Positions 48,155 to 56,437 of a stretch of DNA of 64,000 bases are shown here, piece by piece. Source of the DNA: DASUBV01 sp035532295 (lineage in GTDB: Bacteria; Actinomycetota; Actinomycetes; Streptosporangiales; Streptosporangiaceae). Numbering within the stretch: position 1 is the stretch's first letter; each line of letters begins with the position of its first letter. The translations under genes and the position numbers were made by a program. The stretch spans positions 18,099-82,098 of the forward strand of contig DATKRH010000062.1 in the NCBI GenBank assembly GCA_035532295.1, in the 5' to 3' direction. Under the pieces are notes generated by a model. That model was not told the DNA's origin, ran no database searches, and saw only the letters and a list, made by a program, of their open reading frames with translations.

Positions 48155-49060
48155 ATGACCAGCACCGACGAATTCACTCATCCTGAGGTCGCAGCGGCCC
48201 TGCTGCCATCCGACGAGGACGTGCAGGCGTACGCCGAGCACGGCTGGTATCTGTCGAAGAAGCTGCTGACCGACGACGAGGTTGACGCGCTGCAGGCCGC
48301 GAGCGAGCGGTTCTACGCCGGCCACCGGGACCGGACGCTCCCGGTCAGGCCGCCCAACCTGGCCTACTGGGAACCGGAACACGGGCCGGTGCAGCGCCAC
48401 AACGACTACATCCACTACGAGTCGCTGGAGATCGCGCAGATCCTGAGCAAGCCGCTGATCGGCGCGGTCGCCGCCCGGCTGGCCGGCGCCGCCGCGATCC
48501 GGATATTCCAGTCCACGCTCATCTACAAGCCGCCGATCAGCGGCGAGCCCAGCAACCTCGTGCCCTGGCACGCCGACCGCCACTACTGGCAGACCTGCAC
48601 GTCGGACCGGATGCTGACCGCCTTCATCCCGTTCCACGACTGTGGCCCCGAGATGGGCACGATCACGATGATCGATGGCAGCCACCGCTGGGCGGAGATC
48701 GCGGGGGATGACTCGACCCGGCACTTCGCCCAGCGCGACCGCAGCGAACTGGAGTCGATCCTGGCGGAGACGGCGCTGGTCAACGGCACTGCGCTGCGGC
48801 CGATTCCCATGGTCATCCCGAAGGGCCACATGAGCTTCCACCACTGCCAAATCTTCCACGGCAGCGGCCATAACCGCAGCGGCCGCCCGCGCCGCGCCAT
48901 CTCCCTGCACCTGCAGGATGGCGAGAACCGCTGGCGCCCGTATCAGCGGCCGGACGGCAGCCTGCTGGCCTACAACCACGACACGATCGTCCGCCAGACC
49001 GGCGCCGGCGAGCCCGACTACGCCGATCCGCGGTTCTGTCCGGTCCTCTGGCCGTCCTGA
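48155..49060 (+). CDS. Phytanoyl-CoA dioxygenase (PhyH) family hydroxylase
   Basis: 301-aa Fe(II)/2-oxoglutarate oxygenase. The metal triad is His-Asp in VPWHADRHYWQTC (about residues 135-137) and His in HCQIFHGSGHNRSGRPRRA (about 232), with the 2-oxoglutarate-binding Arg in the latter stretch. PhyH-family enzymes in biosynthetic clusters hydroxylate or halogenate carrier-bound amino acids; no halide-permissive Ala/Gly replaces the Asp, so hydroxylation is expected. ATG at 48155 has GGGGAG 7 bases upstream; an ATG at 48137 is a possible alternative. It is the last gene before parE, 58 bases from the convergent stop. Confidence 0.86.
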   Translation: MTSTDEFTHPEVAAALLPSDEDVQAYAEHGWYLSKKLLTDDEVDALQAASERFYAGHRDRTLPVRPPNLAYWEPEHGPVQRHNDYIHYESLEIAQILSKPLIGAVAARLAGAAAIRIFQSTLIYKPPISGEPSNLVPWHADRHYWQTCTSDRMLTAFIPFHDCGPEMGTITMIDGSHRWAEIAGDDSTRHFAQRDRSELESILAETALVNGTALRPIPMVIPKGHMSFHHCQIFHGSGHNRSGRPRRAISLHLQDGENRWRPYQRPDGSLLAYNHDTIVRQTGAGEPDYADPRFCPVLWPS

Positions 49061-49118
49061 TGCCCGGATCCCCTCGGCGCACGGCGGCCGTGCGGCAGTG
49101 ATGCAATAGCGGCAGGAA

Positions 49119-51299
49119 TCAGGTATCGATGCGCGAGGGGTCGAGCTCGGCGGCGCCGCCCACGATGAATTCACGGCGCGGCGCCACCTCGCTGCCCATG
49201 AGCAGCTCGAACATGCCCGCCGCCGCCACCCCGTCCTCGATCCTGATCCGGCGCAGGGTGCGCTGGCGCGGGTCCATGGTGGTCTCGGCCAGCTGGCTGG
49301 CGTCCATCTCCCCGAGGCCCTTGTAGCGCTGCGGAGGCTCCTTGTAGCGCTGGCCCTTGCGCTCCAGTTCCAGCAGCGTCCGGTGCAGCTCGGCGTCGGA
49401 GTAGGTGTAGACGTACTTTGGCTGGCCCTTGCGCGGGCTGGTCAGCTCGACCCGGTGCAGGGGCGGTACCGCCGCGAAGATGCGGCCGGCTTCCACCATC
49501 GGCCGCATGTACCGGTGAAACAGGGTCAGCAGCAGGGTTCGGATGTGCGCGCCGTCAACGTCGGCGTCGGCCATGAAGATCACCCGCTGGTAACGCGCCG
49601 CGTCCAGGTTGAACGCGGCACCCGAGCCGGCCCCGAGCACCTGGATGATCGCCGCGCACTCGGTGTTCTTCAGCATGTCAGTCAGCGACGCCTTCTGCAC
49701 GTTCAGGATCTTGCCGCGGATCGGCAGCAGCGCCTGGAACTCCGAGTCCCTGGCCAGCTTGGCGGTGCCGAGCGCGGAGTCGCCCTCCACGATGAACAGC
49801 TCGGTGCGGTCGTCGGCCGAGCGGCAGTCCACCAGCTTGGCCGGCAGCGCCGAGCTGGCCAGCTGGGTCTTGCGCCGCTGGTTCTCCCGGTGCTCGCGCG
49901 CGGCAATGCGCGTCTTCGCGGCCGCGGCCACCTTGTCGAGCACGGCGCGGGCCTGCTGCTTGCTGCCCCGCGCCCGGCCCTCCAGGAAGGCCCGGAGCTC
50001 GGCCGACACGACCTGCGCCACGATCTTGGAGGCGGCCGGAGTGCCGAGCACCTCCTTGGTCTGGCCCTCGAACTGCGGCTCGGGCAGCCGGACCGCGATC
50101 ACCGCGGTCAGGCCCTCCAGCACGTCCTCCTTGATGACGGGCTCGTCGCCGTTGCGCAGCAGCCGGGTGGCGCGCAGCTGATCGTTCACGGTGCGGACGA
50201 TCGCCCGCTCGAACCCGGCGACATGCGTGCCGCCCTTAGGCGTGGCGATCACGTTGACGAACGACCGGGTCGTGGAGTCATAGCCGCTGTCCCAGCGCAG
50301 CGCCACGTCGACGGCCAGGTCCCGCTCGACGTCGGTCGGCGTCAGGTGCCCCAGGTCATCGAGGACGGGAACGGTCTCGGTGAACTGGCCGGAGCCGGTC
50401 AGCCGCAGGACGTCGGTGACTGGATCGCCGGCCGACAGGTGCGCGCAGAACTCGCTGATGCCGCCGGCGAACTGGAATTCCGCCTCTCGCGGGCCATCGT
50501 CGCCTGGCCGGTCCTCGGGAGCCGGCAGGCCCGCCAGGGCCGCCTCGGCCCGCTCCACCGCCTCGTCCGCCGTCGCGCTGGCCGCGCCGCGATGGTCGGC
50601 GATCTGGATGGCCAGGCCGGGAACCAGGTAGGCGGTCTGCCGGGCCCGGTCGGCCAGCAGGCCGAAGTTCCAGTCAGCGCCGGGCACGAACACCTGCCGG
50701 TCCGGCCAGAACCGGACCCTGGTGCCGGTCAGCGTCCTGGCGACCCGCCGCCCCTTGCGCAGGCCCGAACCCGGCTGGAAGGGTGCCTCAGGGCCGTCAG
50801 CGGCGAACTCGCCGGGCGCCCCCCGGCGGAAGCTCGCCGTCCACTCGTTCCCGCTGCGGTCGACCTGCACGTCCAGCCGGCTCGACAGGGCGTTGACCAC
50901 CGAGGCGCCCACGCCGTGCAGGCCGCCTGACGCCGTATAGGACCCGCCGCCGAACTTCCCGCCGGCGTGCAGCCGCGTCATCACCAGCTCTACGCCGCTC
51001 AGGCCGGTCCTGGGCTCCACGTCGACGGGAATGCCGCGGCCGTCGTCGCGCACCTCGGCCGAGCCGTCCGCGTGCAGGATGACCTCGATTCGCGAGCAAT
51101 GCCCGTTCAGCGCCTCATCCACGGCGTTGTCGAAGATCTCCCAGAGGCAGTGCAGCAGGCCGCGCCCGTCGGTCGAGCCGATGTACATACCGGGACGCTT
51201 GCGGACGGCCTCCAGGCCCTCCAGCACCGTGAGATGGCGCGCTGAATAACCATCCGCGGCACTGGCCTGATGTGCGGGAGCTGCGCTGACGGCGGTCAC
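49119..51299 (-). CDS. parE: DNA topoisomerase IV subunit B, ParE
   Basis: 726-aa ATPase subunit of topoisomerase IV. The GHKL ATP site includes EIFDNAVDEALNG, VRDDGRGIPVDVEP and TASGGLHGVGASVVNAL. The TOPRIM domain is TELFIVEGDSALGTAKLARD and VIFMADADVDGAHIRTLLLT, and RYKGLGEMDASQLAETTMD is typical. A short N-terminal Ala-rich extension precedes the catalytic domain. In many actinomycetes parE and parC lie near one another; here they are separated by a ~30 kb biosynthetic cluster. Upstream is hrdB, the usual actinobacterial neighbour. Confidence 0.95.
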   Translation of the reverse strand: MTAVSAAPAHQASAADGYSARHLTVLEGLEAVRKRPGMYIGSTDGRGLLHCLWEIFDNAVDEALNGHCSRIEVILHADGSAEVRDDGRGIPVDVEPRTGLSGVELVMTRLHAGGKFGGGSYTASGGLHGVGASVVNALSSRLDVQVDRSGNEWTASFRRGAPGEFAADGPEAPFQPGSGLRKGRRVARTLTGTRVRFWPDRQVFVPGADWNFGLLADRARQTAYLVPGLAIQIADHRGAASATADEAVERAEAALAGLPAPEDRPGDDGPREAEFQFAGGISEFCAHLSAGDPVTDVLRLTGSGQFTETVPVLDDLGHLTPTDVERDLAVDVALRWDSGYDSTTRSFVNVIATPKGGTHVAGFERAIVRTVNDQLRATRLLRNGDEPVIKEDVLEGLTAVIAVRLPEPQFEGQTKEVLGTPAASKIVAQVVSAELRAFLEGRARGSKQQARAVLDKVAAAAKTRIAAREHRENQRRKTQLASSALPAKLVDCRSADDRTELFIVEGDSALGTAKLARDSEFQALLPIRGKILNVQKASLTDMLKNTECAAIIQVLGAGSGAAFNLDAARYQRVIFMADADVDGAHIRTLLLTLFHRYMRPMVEAGRIFAAVPPLHRVELTSPRKGQPKYVYTYSDAELHRTLLELERKGQRYKEPPQRYKGLGEMDASQLAETTMDPRQRTLRRIRIEDGVAAAGMFELLMGSEVAPRREFIVGGAAELDPSRIDT

Positions 51300-51625
51300 G
51301 ACGTGAATCTCCTGACGTGGCGTTGCGGTCGGCCGTCCCGGATCGCCTTCCCGATCACCTTCAAGGCCGGCCCTGAGGGCAGACTAGCCGTCCGAGCAGC
51401 ATGTCCGGTGCAACCACGCCGCTGACATAGGTGGCGACCTGGCACAACGCAGGACCTTCCGGGACGGTCACAGATCGTCGTGACGGCACCGGCAAATGTT
51501 CGCCTACGGCATACTCACGGTCCCTGGGGGATGACAAGGACCCCAGCCAGGTGTTGTGATGCGGTAAGAGATCACAGTGAGGCCCCCGGCACAGGCGCCA
51601 TGAGGGCCCGAGGCGAGGAGGCGAC
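51300..51625. other. Divergent region between parE and the DUF7455 gene
   Basis: 326 bases. It contains the start signals of parE (minus) and the zinc-ribbon gene (plus, ribosome site GAGGAGGCGAC just before its ATG). The open frames crossing it have no family resemblance. I see no repeat, RNA gene or clear promoter boxes. Confidence 0.4.
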
Positions 51626-51847
51626 ATGTCCGGAGCTCTAGCCCCTACAAAGCCGCTGACCGCCAGCGACCTGTGCGACCGGTGCGGGGCGTCAGCATAT
51701 GTACGTGTGCTGCTCCCCGGGTCCGGAGAACTCTTGTTCTGCGCGCACCACAACCGCCAGCACGCTGCTGCGCTGGCGAAGGTCGCGATCGAGATCCAGG
51801 ACGAGACAGCACGGCTGGCCGCTAAGCCGGGAAGCGACTCGCGCTGA
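51626..51847 (+). CDS. DUF7455-type small zinc-ribbon protein
   Basis: 73-aa protein with a likely zinc knuckle: DLCDRCGASAYVRVLLP (C-x2-C, about residues 17-20) and LLFCAHHNRQHA (C-x-H-H, about 40-43). This small family is common beside hrdB/parE in actinomycetes; its function is unknown. A strong ribosome site GAGGAGG precedes the ATG. It is followed by a perfect terminator, making it a single-gene unit. Confidence 0.85.
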   Translation: MSGALAPTKPLTASDLCDRCGASAYVRVLLPGSGELLFCAHHNRQHAAALAKVAIEIQDETARLAAKPGSDSR

Positions 51848-51859
51848 CGAGATGGTTTA

Positions 51860-51887
51860 GGGGGGTCCGGCAATCGCCGGACCCCCC
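51860..51887. terminator. Bidirectional terminator between the zinc-ribbon gene and hrdB
   Basis: GGGGGGTCCGGC (51860-51871) pairs perfectly with 51876-51887 around a 4-base loop. TAAATT on one side and CTAAAC on the other give weak U-tracts in both directions. Confidence 0.92.
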
Positions 51888-51923
51888 TAAATTGTGCCTG
51901 CTAGCCGTCGTGCCCGCTGGCCG

Positions 51924-53561
51924 TCAGTCCAGGTAGTCGCGCAGCACCTGGGACCGCGACGGATGGCGCAGCTTGGACATGGTCTTGGACTCGATCTGCC
52001 GGATCCGCTCCCGGGTGACCCCGTAGACCTTGCCGATCTCATCCAGGGTCTTAGGCTGGCCGTCGGTCAGGCCGAACCGCATGGACACCACGCCGGCCTC
52101 GCGCTCGGACAGCGTGTCGAGAACCGAGTGCAACTGCTCCTGCAGGAGGGTGAAGCTGACGGCCTCGCCCGGCTGGATCGCCTCGGAGTCCTCGATCAGG
52201 TCACCGAACTCGCTGTCGCCGTCCTCACCGAGCGGAGTGTGCAGGGAGATCGGCTCACGGCCGTACTTCTGCACCTCGATGACCTTCTCCGGGGTCATGT
52301 CCAGCTCGGCGGCGAGTTCCTCGGGCGTCGGCTCCCGGCCCAGGTCCTGCAGCATCTGCCGCTGCACCCGGGCCAGCTTGTTGATGACCTCGACCATGTG
52401 CACGGGGATCCGGATGGTCCGGGCCTGGTCCGCCATGGCCCTGGTGATCGCCTGCCGGATCCACCAGGTCGCATACGTCGAGAACTTGTAGCCCTTGGTG
52501 TAGTCGAACTTCTCCACCGCGCGGATCAGCCCGAGATTCCCCTCCTGGATCAGGTCCAGGAAGAGCATGCCGCGGCCCGTGTAACGCTTGGCCAGCGAGA
52601 CCACCAGGCGCAGGTTGGCCTCCAGCAGGTGGTTCTTCGCCCGGCGGCCGTCGTCGGCGATCCACTCCAGGTCGATGCGCGCGTCGGCGCGCAGGCCGGT
52701 GTCCCGGCCCTCGGCCAGCTTCTCCTCCGCGAACAGGCCAGCCTCGATCCGCTTGGCCAGCTCGACCTCCTGCTCGGCGTTGAGCAGCGGAACCTTGCCG
52801 ATCTGCTTGAGGTAGTCCTTGACCGGGTCCGACGTGGCCCCGGCCACCGCGACCTGGGCGGCCGGCAGGTCCTCATCGTCGTCGCCGTAGACGAAGGTCT
52901 CGTCCTCGGACTCGGACTCGGCCGCCGCGGCGGGCGTGCCGGTAATCTTGGTCTCCGTGGCGGTCCCGCCGACGACGGCGGCCCCGTCCTTGGGGTCCTG
53001 CTCCGAGTCAGCGTCCGCGACGGCGTCAGGGGCGGCATTGCCGCTGTCCTCGATGTCCAGGCTGATCTCGTCGTCACCGTCGATCTCATCATCGACCGGC
53101 AGGTCGGCCAGGTCGTCCAGATCCGGATCGACCTCCAGCTCGGCGACCGCCGAGAGGTCGGGCTCGACCTCCAGCTCGGCCGCCTCAGCGGGGTCGGTGT
53201 CCGTGTCGACGCCCACGCCGCCGCGCGCCTGGCCGGCGAACTCGTCAGCTTGCGCGGTCACCTTCTTGCGCCCGTTGCCGCCATTACTTCCCCCACCTGG
53301 CCGGTCCGATTGCTTCCCTGATCCCATACCGTCTGGTCCGCCGCCTCGCTGCTGACGTGCGCCCCGGCGGTTAGCCGGGCCTGCCTGGGCGTCCGTTCCA
53401 GCGGCGTCCGCCAGCGCGACGGCACCCTCTGAGGATCCCCCACGGGCTTGCTGCGGAACACGTGTGCCCGGAGCCGGCGGCCGAGTCCGCCGCCGGGCTG
53501 CAGAGCTTGCCGCACCTGCCACCGCGGTCACCCCTTCCTTCGCTGGGCAGCTGGCCGCCAT
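51924..53561 (-). CDS. hrdB: Primary RNA polymerase sigma factor, HrdB/SigA
   Basis: Sigma-70 group 1 factor. Region 1.2 is SDPVKDYLKQIGKVPLLNAE, region 2.4 includes FSTYATWWIRQAITRAMAD, region 3 contains TPEELAAELDMTPEKVIEV and region 4.2 is TRERIRQIESKTMSKLRHPS, ending in QVLRDYLD. The N-terminal ~250 residues are acidic and low in complexity (ELEVDPDLDDLADLPVDDE). As in mycobacterial SigA, I see no classical region 1.1 helix bundle. The frame is open to 53786, but I place the start near the ATG at 53561 (about 545 aa), close to normal length; the true start is uncertain. Confidence 0.93.
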   Translation of the reverse strand: MAASCPAKEGVTAVAGAASSAARRRTRPPAPGTRVPQQARGGSSEGAVALADAAGTDAQAGPANRRGARQQRGGGPDGMGSGKQSDRPGGGSNGGNGRKKVTAQADEFAGQARGGVGVDTDTDPAEAAELEVEPDLSAVAELEVDPDLDDLADLPVDDEIDGDDEISLDIEDSGNAAPDAVADADSEQDPKDGAAVVGGTATETKITGTPAAAAESESEDETFVYGDDDEDLPAAQVAVAGATSDPVKDYLKQIGKVPLLNAEQEVELAKRIEAGLFAEEKLAEGRDTGLRADARIDLEWIADDGRRAKNHLLEANLRLVVSLAKRYTGRGMLFLDLIQEGNLGLIRAVEKFDYTKGYKFSTYATWWIRQAITRAMADQARTIRIPVHMVEVINKLARVQRQMLQDLGREPTPEELAAELDMTPEKVIEVQKYGREPISLHTPLGEDGDSEFGDLIEDSEAIQPGEAVSFTLLQEQLHSVLDTLSEREAGVVSMRFGLTDGQPKTLDEIGKVYGVTRERIRQIESKTMSKLRHPSRSQVLRDYLD

Positions 53562-53838
53562 GTCTCGATCGGCCGCCGGCCGATCGAACTGACAAGCGAC
53601 ACAGCCACCTCTCCGGCAAACGTCATGGCGAGAAATGGACCTTACCGGGCCGGGCCTGCTGCTGGGACCGGGCCGGAGCCCGGGCCTGAAGCGAGGGACT
53701 CGCAGCAGGAGACCCGCACCAGATCTTGTCCCGTCAACCACCTTAGGCGGAGTCCGAGGGTAGGTCGTACAGTTACGGGCCGCCACCGGGCATCGCAGGT
53801 GGCTGCGGGCTTAGCCCGGGAAATGGTACCCGCATTCG

Positions 53839-55998
53839 TCATGCCCGCCCCCTCCTGTTCACTCCCGCTGCCCGCGGCCGGCTGGCCAGCGGCTGGTCTT
53901 CCCGCTCCGGCACGTGCAACACCAGCACGGTGACGTCGTCATCCTGCTCGTACCCGGCCAGCATCCGGTCTACGAGATAAGCGAGCAACCGTGCCGGATC
54001 TTCCGCCACGCCAGGCGGTGCCGCCGCCGCCACGGCCACCAGCTCGTCCAGGCCCTTGTCCAGGCCGCGCTTGCGGTTCTCCACCAGTCCATCGGAATAA
54101 AGGACCGCGGTGTTGCCGGGCGGCAGCGCGAACTGGTACTGCTGACGCGGGCTGGCCCAGCCCAGCGGGGTCCCGGCCTCGGTGTTGTCCAGCCGGGGCG
54201 GGGCGGTGGCGGACAGCAGCAGGGGCGGCAGGTGGCCGGCGTTCCCGGCCATGCCGTCGCCCGTTTCCGGGTCCACCACCAGATAGGCGACCGTGGTGAC
54301 CTGCTCCTCCAGTTCCGTGGCGGTAAACAGCCGGTCCAGCCCGGCCAGCACGGCGGCCGGCCGCGGATCGGTCAGGGCCAGGGCGCGCAGCGCATTCCGG
54401 ACCCGGCCCATCCCGGCAGCGGCGGTCAGTCCCTTGCCCATGACATCGCCCACGGCGAGCGCCAGCTTGCCATCGGGCAGCCGGAAGGCGTCGAACCAGT
54501 CACCGCCGATCTCCATGTTCCTGGTGACCGGCAGGTACTTAGCCTCCAGGATGATCCCCGGCACGGTCGGCAGCCGGTCCGGCAGCAGGCTGCGCTGCAG
54601 CGTCTCGGCCATCGTGTGCTCACGCTCGAAGAGCGACGCCCGCTCCAGGGCCAGCGCGCACTGGCCCGCGAGTGCCTCCAGGAATACCCGCTCCTCGTCA
54701 GTGATCTGCCGGGGCCTGGTGAAGGAAAACCGGAGCGCGCCCAGCGGCGCGCCCGAGGACAGTAGCGGCAGACCTACCCAGGCCTGCTCGTCGCTATGCA
54801 GCAGGAACAGGTCCAGATTGACCTGGCTCTCGAAGTAACGACGCAGCACGTCCGGATTCTCGAACGTCAGCGGCCGCCGGGCCGTGATCGCCGCGGTCAT
54901 GACGCTGGGGGTGTCCAGCGGGATATCTTCGCTGACCGATCCGGGGGTGCCCGGAAGGCCGGCCGGGTTGATCGTCTTGAGCCGCAGGCGATCCGGGTCC
55001 AGCATCGCCACGGCGGATCGCTCCGCCCCGATGGCGGACCTGCCGACCTCGGTGATGACCTGGACGACCTGCTTGACGGTGAGGGCCTCGGCCAGCATCG
55101 AGGTCGCCTGCTGCAGCCGCGCCGTACGCAGCGCCGCCGCCGACAGCTGCTCAGTGAGCCGGCCCCGCATCTCCTCGGCCTCGCGCTGGCCGGTGACGTC
55201 GGTGCTCGCGCCGACCCATTCAATGATCTTCCCGTCGCGCTCGACCGGCACCGCGCGGACGTCGTAATGCCGGTAGGAGCCCGTCTTGGTGCGGACCCGG
55301 TAGCGGCCGTCGAACGCCTTGCCGGACCGCAGGCTCTCCTGCCAGTCCTGCTCGACCCGGTCGCGGTCGTCGGGATGGATCACGGTCAGCCAGCCCGCGG
55401 CGAGGTATTCCTCGGTGGCCTGGCCGGTGATCCAGCGCCACTCCGGGGAGTCCTCGGCGATCTCGCCGGTCGGCGTGGTCACCCAGACCACCTGGGCGCC
55501 TGCCTGCACGAGCGAGCGGTAACGCTCCTGGCTGCGCCGCAGCGTCTCGGCCGCTCCGCGGCGCTGAGCATGGTCCACGGCGATCAGGGCCACGCCCGCT
55601 ATGTCGCCGTCCGGATCGCGCGAGGGGTACCACGAGAAACCCCAGTGCGGGGCCAGGGCGTCACCGGCCAGCGCGTCACCGGCCAGCGCGTCACCGCCGC
55701 CTGACCCGGATTCCAGCGCCAGGCCGTCGGCCAGCACGCTGCCCAGGGCCGCGTGCGCGCCCGCTGCCAGGGCGGCCGGCCATATCTCGGCCGGCGTCCG
55801 CCCGATGTGCTCCGCCGGCTCGATGTCCGCCAGCTGGGCCAGCGCCGCGTTCACCCGCCGGAAGCGCAGGTCGGCGCCGAAGAACGCGAACCCGATGGGC
55901 GCCTCCCGCAGCAGCGTGTCCAGCAGCGCGGAGTCGGAGACATCCAGGCCGGGCGCGCGGGGCCTGGGCACGGACATGTCGGTGCTCACACTGAACAC
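53839..55998 (-). CDS. PAS/GAF sensor PP2C-type (SpoIIE-like) phosphatase
   Basis: 719-aa signalling phosphatase. Two PAS domains come first (LRFRRVNAALAQLADIEPAE about residues 46-65; then VWVTTPTGEIAEDSPEWRW with its PAC segment DGRYRVRTKTGSYRHYDVRA). A GAF domain follows (about 290-440), then the SpoIIE-type PP2C domain. The PP2C metal residues are in MEIGGDWFDAFRLPDGKLAL and VGDVMGKGLTAAAGMG, with GMAGNAGHLPPLLL after them. Such proteins dephosphorylate anti-anti-sigma factors. A 15-base repeat lies in the first PAS region. It starts at one of several close GTG/ATG codons (55998, 55989 or 55977). It lies upstream of hrdB on the same strand. Confidence 0.88.
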   Translation of the reverse strand: MFSVSTDMSVPRPRAPGLDVSDSALLDTLLREAPIGFAFFGADLRFRRVNAALAQLADIEPAEHIGRTPAEIWPAALAAGAHAALGSVLADGLALESGSGGGDALAGDALAGDALAPHWGFSWYPSRDPDGDIAGVALIAVDHAQRRGAAETLRRSQERYRSLVQAGAQVVWVTTPTGEIAEDSPEWRWITGQATEEYLAAGWLTVIHPDDRDRVEQDWQESLRSGKAFDGRYRVRTKTGSYRHYDVRAVPVERDGKIIEWVGASTDVTGQREAEEMRGRLTEQLSAAALRTARLQQATSMLAEALTVKQVVQVITEVGRSAIGAERSAVAMLDPDRLRLKTINPAGLPGTPGSVSEDIPLDTPSVMTAAITARRPLTFENPDVLRRYFESQVNLDLFLLHSDEQAWVGLPLLSSGAPLGALRFSFTRPRQITDEERVFLEALAGQCALALERASLFEREHTMAETLQRSLLPDRLPTVPGIILEAKYLPVTRNMEIGGDWFDAFRLPDGKLALAVGDVMGKGLTAAAGMGRVRNALRALALTDPRPAAVLAGLDRLFTATELEEQVTTVAYLVVDPETGDGMAGNAGHLPPLLLSATAPPRLDNTEAGTPLGWASPRQQYQFALPPGNTAVLYSDGLVENRKRGLDKGLDELVAVAAAAPPGVAEDPARLLAYLVDRMLAGYEQDDDVTVLVLHVPEREDQPLASRPRAAGVNRRGRA
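55653..55698 (+). repeat. 15-base tandem repeat in the phosphatase gene
   Basis: Three copies of GGCCAGCGCGTCACC (first copy with one change), in frame, encoding G-D-A-L-A repeats between the first PAS segments. Confidence 0.8.
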
Positions 55999-56437
55999 CT
56001 CACACCCAACACCTCATACTCAAACCCCCGCACCCGTGCGAGCGCGTGCCATGGAAGAGCTCCTTCCTGCTCACTGCGGACACAAGAAGGCTAGCGGCAA
56101 CAACGGGCGCAAGAAGCCCGCCGACGACAACTGTCGGCAATCGCCGTCGGGGCATCGCGCGGCAGTCACGCCAGGCCATGCCGATTCGGCGCTGATTCGC
56201 GCCGCCGCCAGGTGACCGGAATAGCCCCGACCGGGGCCAGTCCGGGAAACCCGATGCGGCACAGACCTACCGTTACGGAGCACTAGCGTACTAATCCGCC
56301 GCTCTCCGGTAAACTGCCTATACACCAGCAATGGAGCGCGCGACCATCCCGGCGAATGCGTCCGTCACCGAAGGAATCGGACGGCGCGCCGGGCCGAGGC
56401 ATAGCAACACCAACCGCGAATCTGGGAAGCTAGACCC
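55999..56437. other. Divergent region between the phosphatase and an unknown gene
   Basis: 439 bases holding start signals for both flanking genes. TATACA at about 56317-56322 could be a -10 for the plus-strand gene, without a clear -35. GACCGGGGCC forms part of a short GC hairpin near 56228-56243. No gene or RNA is recognisable. Confidence 0.35.
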
